DNA of 64,000 nt from assembly GCA_047638695.1 (NCBI GenBank), contig JBLINY010000002.1:1-64000 (forward strand). Direction: 5' to 3'. Positions within the stretch are counted from its first letter, which is position 1. Each line of letters begins with the position of its first letter. The notes under the pieces are model-generated. The model saw nothing but the letters and a program-made list of their open reading frames with translations. It was not told the DNA's origin and made no database searches. Shown piece after piece: positions 7,333 through 17,607 of this stretch. This DNA is from JAHECQ01 sp047638695 (GTDB lineage Bacteria > Actinomycetota > Acidimicrobiia > Acidimicrobiales > SZUA-35). The position numbers and the translations under genes were made by a program.

Positions 7333-9750
7333 TTATGCGACGGAGCCCTCGGGAATCTCGAAGGGCTTTCTGAGCAGACCGATGATCTGCTCACTTGGTG
7401 CCGGGCGCTGAAAGTAGAAGCCCTGGATGAGATCGACGCCGAGTTCGTGGAGGGCAACCACTTGATCTGCGTCTTCCACCCCTTCGGCCACAACTTCCAT
7501 CCCAACCGAATCGGCAAGCGCAACGATGGCGGTGATGATCTTCCGGTCGACCGAATCGTTGGCAACGTCGGTCACGAAGGCCCGGTCGATCTTGAGGGTC
7601 GCAACCATGTCCAGGCTCTTCAGCTGACTCAGTGAGGCTCGGCTGGTACCGAAGTCGTCGATGGCCAGCTGGACGCCCATCGCAACGAGTTCACGGAGGA
7701 TCGTAAGTCGATTGTCGAGTTTCTCGACAATGAGTTCTTCCGTTAGCTCGAGCTCGAGCTGCGAGGGCGAGATCCCGGTCTCTTCCAAAACTCGCTTCAC
7801 GCTGGCCAGCAAGCTGTTGTCGAGCAACTGACGCTCGGCCACATTAACCGACACCATGATCGAGCGACCCGCGGCCGCCTGCCACAGCGCCGCCTGCCTG
7901 CAGGCCTCTCGCAACACATGTTCGCCAACATCGACAATGAGGCCTGATTCCGCCGCCACCGAGAGGAACTGTGCCGGCAGCACGATCCCTCGCTCCGGAT
8001 GTTGCCAGCGGACGAGCGCCTCGAGCCGATCAACCATCCCGGTGGTGACATCGACAATGGGTTGATAGTGCACGACCAGTTGACCGGTACGAATCGCCCG
8101 ACGTAACTCACGCTCGACCTCGAGGCGAGCCAGCGCCTGGGCGCGGAGTTCGCTGTCGAAAATTTCGTAGCGAGATCCACCGGCTTCCTTGGCCCGGTAC
8201 ATGGCCAGATCGGCATCGCGAAGCAGGCTCTCGGCCGTCGTATCTTCGCCATCTTCGAACGAGATTCCGATGCTCGCCGAAATCACCTGCGTCGACTCGT
8301 CGCTTAGGGTCGCCGGTTCGCGGAACGCGTCGAGGACACGCTCGGCAAGCGTTGCTGCATCGGTGATCGACTGGAGGCCCGATGCCACGACAACAAACTC
8401 GTCGCCACCAAAGCGACCAACAATGTCGGGCCCTCGCAGGATGCCCTCCAGGCGACGACCGACGTGCTTGAGCACTTCGTCACCCGCGCTGTGACCGATC
8501 GAATCATTCACCACCTTCAGCCGGTCGAGGTCGAGAAACAGCACAGATACGTACTTTTTGTCTCGCCGGTCAGCAAGACGCTTGTCGAGTTCCTCTGTCA
8601 GCCCGGCCCGGTTCAGCAGCCCCGTGAGCACGTCGTGACGTGCATCGAATTCGCTCCGTTCGAGTCGGCCCAAAATTATGGCATGGCGCCGTGCCGAGTT
8701 GGCGAACAACCCGCCAGTGACTGCCAACAGCAGGCCGGTGAAAAGTGCGACCCACGATCCCCGATGATCGATCTCAAGACCGGCCTCGAAACCCTGAATT
8801 GACCACGTCACATCGGCCTCTGAGAAGACGACGGGCTCACCGAATGGAGCTCCACGCTCGTCCTTGGAGATTGTTGCCGCCAGTGGCTGCTGGTCGGCCG
8901 AAAGTTCGAGCGCAGCCGGTTCACCTGATGTCATCGAGTTCATCGCAGCGAGCAGCTGGTCCAGATAGAGCTGTCCAACGAGAAGACCGTCGACCGCGTC
9001 TTCGATCGTACGTTCTTCGGCATCGTCAAACCACCGGATCGGGGCCACCAAAACGAGGCCTGACCGTTCCGATGCATCACCGGCGCCGTTGATGGCGGCG
9101 AATATCTGAGCCGACGCGGCGGTGTCTGCGACCATTGTGCGATCCGTGTACACCGACCGGTCGACGAGTGCCTTGAGTGCCGGGATCGATGCCAGGTCCT
9201 GACCCAATAGTTCAGTCGATTGGTTCACCCCGAAGAGGCGGGTGAGAACGACGTTCGGCCGGGTCGTGGGGGATCCGTCGTACTGGTCGGCGAAACCTGG
9301 GGTGAGATAGCTCCGCTCTCGTCCAAGCAGCGCCGTTTCTTCCCCAGCGCTGCGAATGATCTCGAACAGGGCGATGCTCGAGATCGCCTGCCGGTCCTTT
9401 AGCGGCTCGAAATCGCTAAAGAGGTTGTCGGTCGCACTTACTGACCGGGCCGTTCGAGAGGCTTCGAGGGCGGCGCCGAGGCCATCCATTCCGTTGATAT
9501 AGGCCTGAAGCTCGACCTGCAGCTCCGAACTCTGGGCCAGCAACACACGCTCGTAGGCCACGCGGGCCTCGGATGTCTCGACAGAACGAAGGCCTTGCCA
9601 GGCGAAGATCGACAGGGCAATACCGAGCCCGACGACCACAATCGACAGTGGAGCCCGAGCCATCCAACGCTGAAGCCCCGTGCCCGATGCACCTGGCACG
9701 TCGAAGGCTGCAGCCACTGCATCGCCTGCGTCGCCATCGGTGGGTTTCAC
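7333..9750 (-). CDS. Membrane CHASE-GGDEF-EAL cyclic-di-GMP enzyme
   Basis: 805 residues from a GTG with AGGA five bases upstream. A first membrane helix (about 32-50) and a second (about 335-355) flank an extracytoplasmic CHASE-like sensor. The GGDEF domain (about 370-530) keeps an intact GGDEF (FGGDEF). An RGPD inhibitory-site motif lies five residues before GGDEF, the classical RxxD position. The EAL domain (about 545-795) keeps EALVRWQ, the Asn in NVAERQ, ELTEE, DDFGTS, LKIDRAF, EVVAEGVE and LIQGFYF, so both synthesis and hydrolysis of c-di-GMP look possible. It converges with DUF1844. The signal sensed is unknown. Confidence 0.93.
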   Translation of the reverse strand: MKPTDGDAGDAVAAAFDVPGASGTGLQRWMARAPLSIVVVGLGIALSIFAWQGLRSVETSEARVAYERVLLAQSSELQVELQAYINGMDGLGAALEASRTARSVSATDNLFSDFEPLKDRQAISSIALFEIIRSAGEETALLGRERSYLTPGFADQYDGSPTTRPNVVLTRLFGVNQSTELLGQDLASIPALKALVDRSVYTDRTMVADTAASAQIFAAINGAGDASERSGLVLVAPIRWFDDAEERTIEDAVDGLLVGQLYLDQLLAAMNSMTSGEPAALELSADQQPLAATISKDERGAPFGEPVVFSEADVTWSIQGFEAGLEIDHRGSWVALFTGLLLAVTGGLFANSARRHAIILGRLERSEFDARHDVLTGLLNRAGLTEELDKRLADRRDKKYVSVLFLDLDRLKVVNDSIGHSAGDEVLKHVGRRLEGILRGPDIVGRFGGDEFVVVASGLQSITDAATLAERVLDAFREPATLSDESTQVISASIGISFEDGEDTTAESLLRDADLAMYRAKEAGGSRYEIFDSELRAQALARLEVERELRRAIRTGQLVVHYQPIVDVTTGMVDRLEALVRWQHPERGIVLPAQFLSVAAESGLIVDVGEHVLREACRQAALWQAAAGRSIMVSVNVAERQLLDNSLLASVKRVLEETGISPSQLELELTEELIVEKLDNRLTILRELVAMGVQLAIDDFGTSRASLSQLKSLDMVATLKIDRAFVTDVANDSVDRKIITAIVALADSVGMEVVAEGVEDADQVVALHELGVDLIQGFYFQRPAPSEQIIGLLRKPFEIPEGSVA

Positions 9751-9878
9751 CTAGTCCTCATCGGCACCCGGCAGGCAGTCTTTACCTAGCGGACCCTCAC
9801 CGGCTACCTACCAGCGCATGTCCTACCTGCTGGTTTGGTCGAGGGAACGACCGCTGCGGGCCCGATCGAGCGCTACGT

Positions 9879-10079
9879 TCAGACCGAGGTGACCTCGAAC
9901 GCCTCCCAGCGACCGGGTGCGCCGGGCCGTACCACGAAGGCCACCTTCTGCCCAACATCGACTCGACGGGAGCCGTCAGCCAAAGCGGTGCAATGAAACG
10001 ACCACGAGTCGGTGCCGTTGCCGACTGTCCCCAGCCCAACATGCTCGTCGAAGGCCACAACCTCACCGACGATCAGCAT
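9879..10079 (-). CDS. Cold-shock-domain-like small protein
   Basis: 66 residues from an ATG at 10077-10079, which lies just past the hisG stop. The pattern (EVVAFDEHVGLGTVG, WSFHCTALADGSRRVDVGQKVAFVV, GRWEAFEV) follows the five-strand OB fold of cold-shock proteins. The aromatic RNP1 (KGFGFI) and RNP2 (VFVHF) motifs are largely replaced, so nucleic-acid binding may differ. Co-directional and adjacent to hisG, so probably co-transcribed. A longer frame starting at 10169 inside hisG is unlikely. Confidence 0.7.
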   Translation of the reverse strand: MLIVGEVVAFDEHVGLGTVGNGTDSWSFHCTALADGSRRVDVGQKVAFVVRPGAPGRWEAFEVTSV

Positions 10080-10116
10080 CGCTTGGCGACCACCAGCATC
10101 GAGGCATGCAGCATGA

Positions 10117-10995
10117 TCAGTGGACGATTTTGGCCAGTGCCAGCTCGATGATGTCGCTGGCGCCGGCATCTTTCAGGGCGGGAATCAACACGTTGATGTC
10201 CTGCTTCGGCACAACCGTCTCGATCGCGTAGCCAGCTCCTCCGTGCAACTCGTTGACCGTCGGGGCCTTCATCGACGGCAAGAGATCGATGACGTTGCTC
10301 AGCGCTCCCCCATCATCGACGTTGAGCTTGACCAGCACCTTTGTGCGAGCCTCCAGAGATCCCTGGAGCAACGTGAGCAACTGTTCCATGGCGTGCCGCT
10401 TCTCAGGATCGGCATAGGAGACCGGGTTGGCAATGAACTCGGTGTAGCTGGTGAGAATGGTGTCGATGATCCGCAGACCGGCGGCACGGATGGCGCGACC
10501 CGTCTCGGTGAGATCGACGGCAACATCAACGATGTCGGGCACTTTCGCCTCGGTCGCGCCATACGACAGCCGGATGTCGGCGTCAATGCCAGCGTCGGCG
10601 AAGAAACGCGCCGTCAGCTCGGGGTACTCGGTTGACACGCGAACGCCTGCTTTGAGATCGGCGATCGACTCGATGGGCGAGTCTCCGGCAACGGCGACGA
10701 CGAGTCGTACCGGACTGGAGGTTGCCTTGGAGTACTTGAGCTCCCCGAGCGAAACGACGTCGCTGCTGGTTTCCTCCACCCAGTCGCGGCCCGTGATACC
10801 GAGGTCGAACATGCCCTCGGCGACGTAGACCGGGATCTCTTGCGGACGCAGGATGCGGACCGAGTCGACTCTTGGGTCGTTGATATCGGCTTTGTAGTCG
10901 ACCTCGGAGCTGCGCTTGACCGTGAGATCGGCATCTTCGAACAACGCGAGCGTGGCCTTCTCGAGGGACCCCTTGGGGAGTACCAGATTCAACAT
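10117..10995 (-). CDS. hisG: ATP phosphoribosyltransferase, long form
   Basis: 292 residues with MLNLVLPKGSLEK, a phosphate-binding GITGRDWVEE segment and the C-terminal regulatory domain (about 215-292) typical of HisG_L, which needs no HisZ. It catalyses the first step of histidine synthesis (ATP + PRPP) and is usually inhibited by histidine through the C-terminal domain. No other his gene lies nearby. The ATG is 6 nt after a TAGCGT box, consistent with a leaderless mRNA. Confidence 0.96.
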   Translation of the reverse strand: MLNLVLPKGSLEKATLALFEDADLTVKRSSEVDYKADINDPRVDSVRILRPQEIPVYVAEGMFDLGITGRDWVEETSSDVVSLGELKYSKATSSPVRLVVAVAGDSPIESIADLKAGVRVSTEYPELTARFFADAGIDADIRLSYGATEAKVPDIVDVAVDLTETGRAIRAAGLRIIDTILTSYTEFIANPVSYADPEKRHAMEQLLTLLQGSLEARTKVLVKLNVDDGGALSNVIDLLPSMKAPTVNELHGGAGYAIETVVPKQDINVLIPALKDAGASDIIELALAKIVH

Positions 10996-11001
10996 GCGCT
11001 C

Positions 11002-11023
11002 ACGCTACCGGACCTACTAGCTT
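11002..11023. promoter_or_regulatory. Divergent -10 boxes for hisG and the amidohydrolase
   Basis: On the minus strand TAGCGT (11002-11007) lies 6 nt before the hisG ATG. On the plus strand TAGCTT (11018-11023) lies 7 nt before the ATG at 11031. Both fit TANNNT -10 elements whose transcription start would coincide with the start codon, as in leaderless genes. Neither gene has a clear ribosome binding site. Inferred from motif and spacing only. Confidence 0.5.
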
Positions 11024-11030
11024 CCGATTC

Positions 11031-12050
11031 ATGTCGAGTGTCACGCAGTCTTCCTCTCCCACCCCTCCCGCAGAAGAAATCTTGGAGGCCGACCGGGCAA
11101 TCTGCGATCCCCATCACCATTACTGGCATCATCCGAAGCGGCCCTACCTACTCGAAGATCTCCACGGCGATACCAGTTCGGGTCACAACGTCGTGAGCAC
11201 CGTGTTCGTCGACTGCGGCGCTGAATATCGCACCGACGGACCCGAGGCACTCCGTCCCGTGGGCGAGACCGAGTTCATCACCGAAGCGGCAAAGCGAAGC
11301 GAAACCAGCGACGAGGCCACCATTGCGGCCATCGTCAGTTTCGCCGATCTGGCGCTCGGCGACGACGTTGAAGAGGTGCTCGCGGCACATGTTGCTGCCG
11401 CCGAAGGACGATTCCGAGGCATCCGTCATGTCACCTCGTGGGATGCCAGTCCTGACCTGCACCCTGCACACACCAATCCCCCGCAAGGCCTCATGGGACA
11501 CGACAACTTCCGGGCCGGTTTTGATGTGTTGGGCCGGATGGGCCTGTCGTTCGACGCCTGGCTCTATCACCCCCAGCTTTCGGAGTTGGTCGATCTGGCC
11601 CGCGAGCATCCCGAAACAACGGTGATACTCGACCACCTCGGCGGTCCGGTCGGGATCGGTCCATACCAGGGCATGCGAGATGAGGTACTAGCGGCCACAC
11701 AAGAACCTTTGCGTCAGCTCGCCGAGATGCCACAGGTCTATATGAAGGTCGGCGGCATCGGCATGTCCCTGTTTGGCGATGCCTGGAACAAGATGGAGCA
11801 GCGACCAACATCGGACCAGTTGGTCGAACGGTGGGGTGACCATCTCAACTGGATCATCGACACATTCGGCCCCGAACGGTGCATGTTCGAGTCGAACTTT
11901 CCGGTCGACAAGATCGGCATCGATTACGCGGTGCTCTGGAATGCCTTCAAGAAGATGTCGGCCCATCGCAGTGACGCCGAAAAAACCTGGCTATTCCACG
12001 ACGCAGCAGCCGCCGCGTACCGGCTGCCAGCCATCGGGGCTGCGCAATAG
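11031..12050 (+). CDS. Amidohydrolase of the fuconolactonase / COG3618 type
   Basis: 339 residues. A TIM-barrel start motif ICDPHHHYW near residue 25, VVSTVFVDCGAEY, VILDHLGGP and ERCMFESNFPVDK near the C-terminus match the amidohydrolase-related lactonase family (L-fuconolactonase, 2-pyrone-4,6-dicarboxylate hydrolase relatives). The HxH-type histidines and late Asn/Asp positions suggest a metal-assisted or metal-free lactone hydrolase. Substrate unknown. A neighbouring membrane hydroxylase gene follows in the same direction but the two are separated by possible hairpins. Confidence 0.85.
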   Translation: MSSVTQSSSPTPPAEEILEADRAICDPHHHYWHHPKRPYLLEDLHGDTSSGHNVVSTVFVDCGAEYRTDGPEALRPVGETEFITEAAKRSETSDEATIAAIVSFADLALGDDVEEVLAAHVAAAEGRFRGIRHVTSWDASPDLHPAHTNPPQGLMGHDNFRAGFDVLGRMGLSFDAWLYHPQLSELVDLAREHPETTVILDHLGGPVGIGPYQGMRDEVLAATQEPLRQLAEMPQVYMKVGGIGMSLFGDAWNKMEQRPTSDQLVERWGDHLNWIIDTFGPERCMFESNFPVDKIGIDYAVLWNAFKKMSAHRSDAEKTWLFHDAAAAAYRLPAIGAAQ

Positions 12051-12090
12051 GACCCGTCAGTTACAGGGTCCCCCACCAGACTTTGGGGGA
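12050..12090 (+). terminator. Possible hairpin pair after the amidohydrolase
   Basis: Two short inverted repeats follow the stop codon: GGACCC/GGGTCC (12050-12055 and 12066-12071) and TCCCCC/GGGGGA (12069-12090). They overlap by a few bases, so only one can form at a time. There is no T-tract, so termination is uncertain. Confidence 0.3.
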
Positions 12091-12134
12091 TTCCCACGAT
12101 CGTTTGACAAGGCCCGAGGGTCGAAGCTCTTGTC

Positions 12135-12965
12135 ATGCTTCGCGACGCCACGACCTGGCTGCTCGATAACAACCTCCAGCTGCTCGTCACGGCAATCAGC
12201 TGCATCTTCCTCGTCGAGACCGCGGGGTTGTTGCCCCGCGGCCGTTCGATCGATCGCAGCCAGACAGCAAGATCTGCGCTCGCCGGATTCGCCTACCTCA
12301 TCGGCAAGATCGTCGGTACCAAGGCCTCGATTTTCGTGCTCTACATCTGGCTGTGGGAGAACTACCGACTGTTCGACATTCCCGTCTTCACCTGGTGGTC
12401 GTGGCTTGTCCTGTGGGTCATCGGCGACTTTGCCTACTACTGGATTCATCGAATGGAGCACTCAACCCGGCTGTTCTGGGCATCCCATTCGATTCACCAC
12501 TCGTCCACAGATTTCAATTACACGACGGCCGTACGGATGCCCTGGATGGAGATGTTCTACAAGCCGGTGATTGTGCTGTGGGCGCCACTACTTGGGTTCG
12601 ACCCAATGATGTATGCGGCCCTCGGAGCGCTGGCTTTGATCTTCGGGCAGCTTCAACACTCCGAGACTGTGGGCTCGCTCGGTGTGCTGGACAAGATCTT
12701 CGTGACCCCGGTGAACCATCGGGTGCACCACGCTTCGAACACCGAGTACCTCGATACGAACTTCGGCGCCTCGTTCATTGTCTGGGACCGGATGTTCGGC
12801 ACCTACCAAGCCTTCGACGAGACCATCACCATTCGCTACGGGATCTTGCACGACAAAACTCGGGGCCGACTTATTGATGTCCTGACCGGAGGCTTTCCGC
12901 AGCTACTGAGCGATCTGCGCTGCCGACGGATCACCGGCCGACAGCTCTTCACGATGAACGCCTGA
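12135..12965 (+). CDS. Membrane fatty acid hydroxylase / sterol desaturase family protein
   Basis: 276 residues with several hydrophobic helices in the first 140 residues. Three histidine clusters (HRMEH, HSIHHSS, HRVHH) form the di-iron site of the PF04116 family. WASHSIHHSSTDFNYTTAVR and HHASNTEYLDTNFG are typical. It probably introduces a hydroxyl or double bond into a lipid or terpenoid substrate at the membrane. The substrate cannot be read from sequence. It is convergent with ribBA. Confidence 0.88.
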   Translation: MLRDATTWLLDNNLQLLVTAISCIFLVETAGLLPRGRSIDRSQTARSALAGFAYLIGKIVGTKASIFVLYIWLWENYRLFDIPVFTWWSWLVLWVIGDFAYYWIHRMEHSTRLFWASHSIHHSSTDFNYTTAVRMPWMEMFYKPVIVLWAPLLGFDPMMYAALGALALIFGQLQHSETVGSLGVLDKIFVTPVNHRVHHASNTEYLDTNFGASFIVWDRMFGTYQAFDETITIRYGILHDKTRGRLIDVLTGGFPQLLSDLRCRRITGRQLFTMNA

Positions 12966-13012
12966 CTTACCGCCGTGGTGTGCCGGGTACTGCCCCTCCC
13001 GAGGGTCGTCCT

Positions 13013-14272
13013 CTAGCTGCTGCCGGCTTCTTCGCTGAGATTTCCGATGATGTGACCCATGCGTTCCCGCTTGGTGCGCAAATATTCCAGATTCTCGGGC
13101 GTCGGCTCGGTTTCCAACGGCACTCGCTCGGTGATCTCGAGGCCGAAACCGTCGAGGCCGCCATACTTGGCCGGATTGTTGGTGAGCAGTCGCATGCTGG
13201 TGATTCCGAGATCCACCAGCATCTGAGCGCCGACCCCGTACTCACGACTATCGGCGGGCAGGCCAAGCTCGAGATTGGCATCGACGGTGTCGAAACCCTC
13301 GTCTTGGAGGCTGTAAGCCCTGATCTTGTGGCCCAGTCCGATACCGCGTCCTTCGTGGCCCCGGAGGTAGACCAGGACACCTTCGCCTATCTCGGCGATC
13401 TGCTGCAGCGCTTTGTCGAGCTGCGGGCCGCAGTCGCAGCGGCGTGAGCCGAAGATGTCGCCCGTCAAGCACTCGGAGTGCACCCGCACCAGTACATCAG
13501 ACTTCCCATCAGGGTCGCCCATAACGAACGCGATGTGCTGTTCCGGTTCGAGCACCGACTCGTAGACGACGGCCTTGAACTCTCCATGATCGGTAGGAAT
13601 CCGAGCCTCGGAGACCCTGACCACGAGCTTCTCGTGGCGACGTCGGTACCGAACCATGTCAGCGATCGAGATGAACACCAGGCCGTGTTCTTTGCAGAAC
13701 TCAACCAGGTCGGGAACCCGGGCCATGGTGCCGTCGGGCTTGACGATCTCGCACAACACACCACCGGGCTTGAGACCGGCCATGCGAGCCAGGTCGACGG
13801 CGGCTTCGGTGTGGCCGGCACGCTTCAGGACGCCGCCTTCGCGGGCCCGGAGCGGAAAGATATGCCCGGGCCGAGCCAGGTCGGCGCCTGTGGTCTGTGG
13901 ATCGACCATGGCTCGAAGGGTGAGGGCCCGATCGTGGGCCGAGATACCGGTGCTGGTACCAGCTCGCAGATCGACCGTGACGGTGAACGCCGTGCGCATG
14001 ACTTCGGTGTTCTCGGCCACCATCAGACGAAGGTCGAGCTCGTCGGCCCGCTCTTCAGTGACGGGCGCACAGATGACGCCGCTCGTGTGGTTCACGAAGA
14101 AAGCGATCTTCTCTTCCGTGGCGAACTCAGCCGCCATGATCAGATCGCCCTCGTTCTCGCGGTCTTCGTCATCGACGACCACAACGATCTCGCCTCGGCC
14201 AATGGCCGCGATGGCGTCCTCGACCGAGTCGAACGGGCTATCGGCGTCTTGGTTCTGATCTACTGAGGTCAC
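13013..14272 (-). CDS. ribBA: Bifunctional DHBP synthase / GTP cyclohydrolase II
   Basis: 419 residues. The N-terminal RibB domain (about 15-215) has VVVDDEDRENEGDLIMAAE, the acidic metal-binding motif. The C-terminal RibA domain (about 220-415) has HSECLTGDIFGSRRCDCG, which carries the zinc cysteines, and GHEGRGIGL. Together they make both precursors of riboflavin from ribulose-5-phosphate and GTP. Its ATG overlaps the ribE stop by 4 bp. Confidence 0.97.
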   Translation of the reverse strand: MTSVDQNQDADSPFDSVEDAIAAIGRGEIVVVVDDEDRENEGDLIMAAEFATEEKIAFFVNHTSGVICAPVTEERADELDLRLMVAENTEVMRTAFTVTVDLRAGTSTGISAHDRALTLRAMVDPQTTGADLARPGHIFPLRAREGGVLKRAGHTEAAVDLARMAGLKPGGVLCEIVKPDGTMARVPDLVEFCKEHGLVFISIADMVRYRRRHEKLVVRVSEARIPTDHGEFKAVVYESVLEPEQHIAFVMGDPDGKSDVLVRVHSECLTGDIFGSRRCDCGPQLDKALQQIAEIGEGVLVYLRGHEGRGIGLGHKIRAYSLQDEGFDTVDANLELGLPADSREYGVGAQMLVDLGITSMRLLTNNPAKYGGLDGFGLEITERVPLETEPTPENLEYLRTKRERMGHIIGNLSEEAGSS

Positions 14273-14862
14273 GAGCTCTCTCCTGCCGTCGGCCCGTGGC
14301 CTGCCAACAGTTTTTCTGCGTACTTGGCCATCACGTCCACTTCGATGTTCACCCGATCACCCACACCCTTGTGACCAAGAGTGGTTACCTCCGTGGTGTG
14401 CGGAATCACCGCAACGGTAAAGCCGTCGGCCGCAGGATCAACAATTGTCAGGCTGATTCCGTCGACGGTCACCGAGCCCTTCTCGACCAAATAGCGGTGC
14501 AGGCTGTCAGGAACGTTCACTTTCAGGTCGGGGGCAGGCGTGACGATCTCGCCGACCGCGTCGACGTGACCTTGGACGAGGTGGCCGCCGAGACGGTCTT
14601 CAAGCCTTACCGGCCGCTCCAGATTAACCGGGTCACCGGGCTGCAGATCGCCGAGCTGCGTGCGGTCGTAGGACTCCTCGGTAACGTCGGCTTCCCACCA
14701 GCCCGCCTTGACGTCCCAGGCGACCACGGTGAGACAGCATCCGTTCACGGCGATCGAAGCCCCGAGCGAGATGTCTCCAAGGACTTCAGTGCAATTCAGA
14801 CGAAGTTTGGCCCCGTCACGGCTCTGGACCGAGCCGAGCTCTTCAACAATTCCGGTGAACAT
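14269..14862 (-). CDS. ribE: Riboflavin synthase alpha chain
   Basis: 197 residues with MFTGIVEELGSV and two tandem lumazine-binding halves. The duplicated motifs are IAVNGCCLTVV in the first half and VTVDGISLTIV in the second. It converts two lumazines to riboflavin. It lies 18 bp after ribD and overlaps ribBA. The lumazine synthase gene ribH is not next to it and was not found in the window. Confidence 0.96.
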   Translation of the reverse strand: MFTGIVEELGSVQSRDGAKLRLNCTEVLGDISLGASIAVNGCCLTVVAWDVKAGWWEADVTEESYDRTQLGDLQPGDPVNLERPVRLEDRLGGHLVQGHVDAVGEIVTPAPDLKVNVPDSLHRYLVEKGSVTVDGISLTIVDPAADGFTVAVIPHTTEVTTLGHKGVGDRVNIEVDVMAKYAEKLLAGHGPTAGESS

Positions 14863-14880
14863 TACGATGACGATAGAAGT

Positions 14881-15897
14881 TCAAGCTCTCTTGAAGTCAA
14901 TTCGAAGATCGTCGCCCAGCCGGGCGACCGTCTCCATTCGCCCTCTCGTGAGCTCCGCTATCGACGAGGCTCCGGCTTCGGCAAAGACCGGGTGGCCATC
15001 GTCTCCGCCCATCAGGGCCGGCGCCAGGTAGAGAACGTAGTGATCGACAAGCCCCGCCCGATGAAAGGCCCCGGCTACCGCGGCCCCACCCTCCACCATG
15101 AGCTGGACCACATCGCGAGCCCCCAAGTCGTCGAGAACCTCATCGAGAGACCCCTTCATCTCGAGACAAGGATGGACTGCTGCTGCGTCGGGCACCGATC
15201 CCAAGACCACTCGCAGCGGTTCTCGGAGCGGCTGGCCGTCACCCGCGACTATGTCGCGGACGGTGAGGCGTGGATTGTCGGCCCGCACGGTCCCGGCACC
15301 CACCAGAATGGCGTCGGACTGGGCTCGGACCAAGTGGGCGTCAGCACGAGCTTCGGGGCCCGTGATCCACTGGCTGGTTCCATCCGCAGCTGCCGTACGG
15401 CCATCCAGGGTGCTCGCCAGCTTCAGCACCACATAGGGACGGCCCGTCCGGCGATGGTGCAAATAAGGTGCCAACTGAGCTTCAATCTCGGCTTCGCACA
15501 CGCCACGAACCACGGTGATGCCCGCCGCCTCCAGCTGCGCCCGACCACTGCCGGCAACGTGAGGATCGGGGTCATCGACGCCGTAAACGACCGTGCCAAT
15601 CCCCGCCTCGATGATGGCGTCTGTGCATGGACCGGTGCGGCCTTGGTGGCTGCACGGTTCGAGGGTCGAGTAAAGCGTTGCCCCCCGGCTCGAGGCTCCG
15701 GCTCGCTGCAACGCTTCGCGCTCGGCGTGGTTGCCGCCGGGACGACGGGTGGAACCGGTATGCCTGGTTCCGTCATTGGTCACGACAACCGACCCGACCC
15801 ACGGGTTGGGCGGGCTGATCAGTCGGCTCTGGGCCGCAGCTTCGATCGCGGTGGCCATGGCAGCGCCATGCTGCTCGTGTTCGTTCGTCGCAGCCAC
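14881..15897 (-). CDS. ribD: Bifunctional riboflavin deaminase / reductase
   Basis: 338 residues. The deaminase domain (about 1-140) has the zinc motif GNHAEREAL plus EPCSHQGRTGPC. The reductase domain (about 150-335) has the substrate-binding segments KLASTLDGRTA, GAGTVRADNPRL and VEGGAAVAGAF. It performs the second and third steps after RibA. It follows the moaB-like gene by 2 bp, so the four genes form one operon with no room for an FMN riboswitch directly before ribD. Confidence 0.95.
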   Translation of the reverse strand: MAATNEHEQHGAAMATAIEAAAQSRLISPPNPWVGSVVVTNDGTRHTGSTRRPGGNHAEREALQRAGASSRGATLYSTLEPCSHQGRTGPCTDAIIEAGIGTVVYGVDDPDPHVAGSGRAQLEAAGITVVRGVCEAEIEAQLAPYLHHRRTGRPYVVLKLASTLDGRTAAADGTSQWITGPEARADAHLVRAQSDAILVGAGTVRADNPRLTVRDIVAGDGQPLREPLRVVLGSVPDAAAVHPCLEMKGSLDEVLDDLGARDVVQLMVEGGAAVAGAFHRAGLVDHYVLYLAPALMGGDDGHPVFAEAGASSIAELTRGRMETVARLGDDLRIDFKRA

Positions 15898-15899
15898 GT

Positions 15900-16376
15900 T
15901 CAGTGTGGTCGTCCACCGGCCAGAAGATCGATGGCGTGGGGCACCACGTCAAGAACAGCCTCGAGGGTCTCCACGCAGCCGTTTGTTGAACCGGGAGTGT
16001 TCAGAATGAGCGCTTGGCCTCGAGTACCCGCCAGCGCCCGGCTGAGTCGACCAAGACCGTCGGGATTGCACAGGCGCATGGCCTCGGCCAGGCCGGGGGC
16101 CTGCCGCTCGACTGCCTCGAGTGTCCCTTCGGGGGTCAGGTCGCGGGGACCGAACCCGGTGCCGCCGGTCGTGACGATCAACCCGCTGAATCCGTCGGCG
16201 AGTTCGATGAGGGCGTCACGAACAGACTCGATGCCGTCGGCAATCTGGCGCCGTTCAATCACTTCGAATCCGGCCTCGACCAGGCGAGCGGCCAGCGCAT
16301 CACCTGAACGGTCTTCCCGAGTGCCGGCGATGACGCCGTCGGACGCGGTGATCACTTTTGCAACCAGTGCCATCAC
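15900..16376 (-). CDS. MoaB/MogA-family molybdopterin-binding protein
   Basis: 158 residues. The MPT-binding fold shows VITASDGVIAGTREDRSG at the start, LIVTTGGTGFGPRDLTPE in the middle and LILNTPGSTNGCVE near the end, all typical of MogA/MoaB enzymes that adenylylate molybdopterin. It heads the rib operon, an arrangement whose functional meaning is unclear. It is divergent from the PLP gene with only about 20 bp between start codons. Confidence 0.9.
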   Translation of the reverse strand: MMALVAKVITASDGVIAGTREDRSGDALAARLVEAGFEVIERRQIADGIESVRDALIELADGFSGLIVTTGGTGFGPRDLTPEGTLEAVERQAPGLAEAMRLCNPDGLGRLSRALAGTRGQALILNTPGSTNGCVETLEAVLDVVPHAIDLLAGGRPH

Positions 16377-16383
16377 TGCACTC

Positions 16384-16389
16384 TAGGGT
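16384..16389 (+). promoter_or_regulatory. -10 box for a leaderless PLP-enzyme transcript
   Basis: TAGGGT lies 7 nt before the GTG at 16397, the spacing of a leaderless actinobacterial start. It supports GTG 16397 over the longer frame that begins at 16358 inside the divergent gene. Confidence 0.45.
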
Positions 16390-16396
16390 TTGTCGG

Positions 16397-17533
<1,137 letters not shown>

Positions 17534-17607
17534 CACCGGTACCCTCACCGGTTCACGACCCCGCCATCCGCTCCGCCGATGCCGGGCTTCGAACTGGAGA
17601 GAGTTTC

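Noticed and set aside
14296..16386. Long plus-strand frame antisense to ribE/ribD/moaB (about 700 residues)
   Set aside because: It is a GC-rich shadow: the opposite strand carries clearly conserved enzymes throughout.
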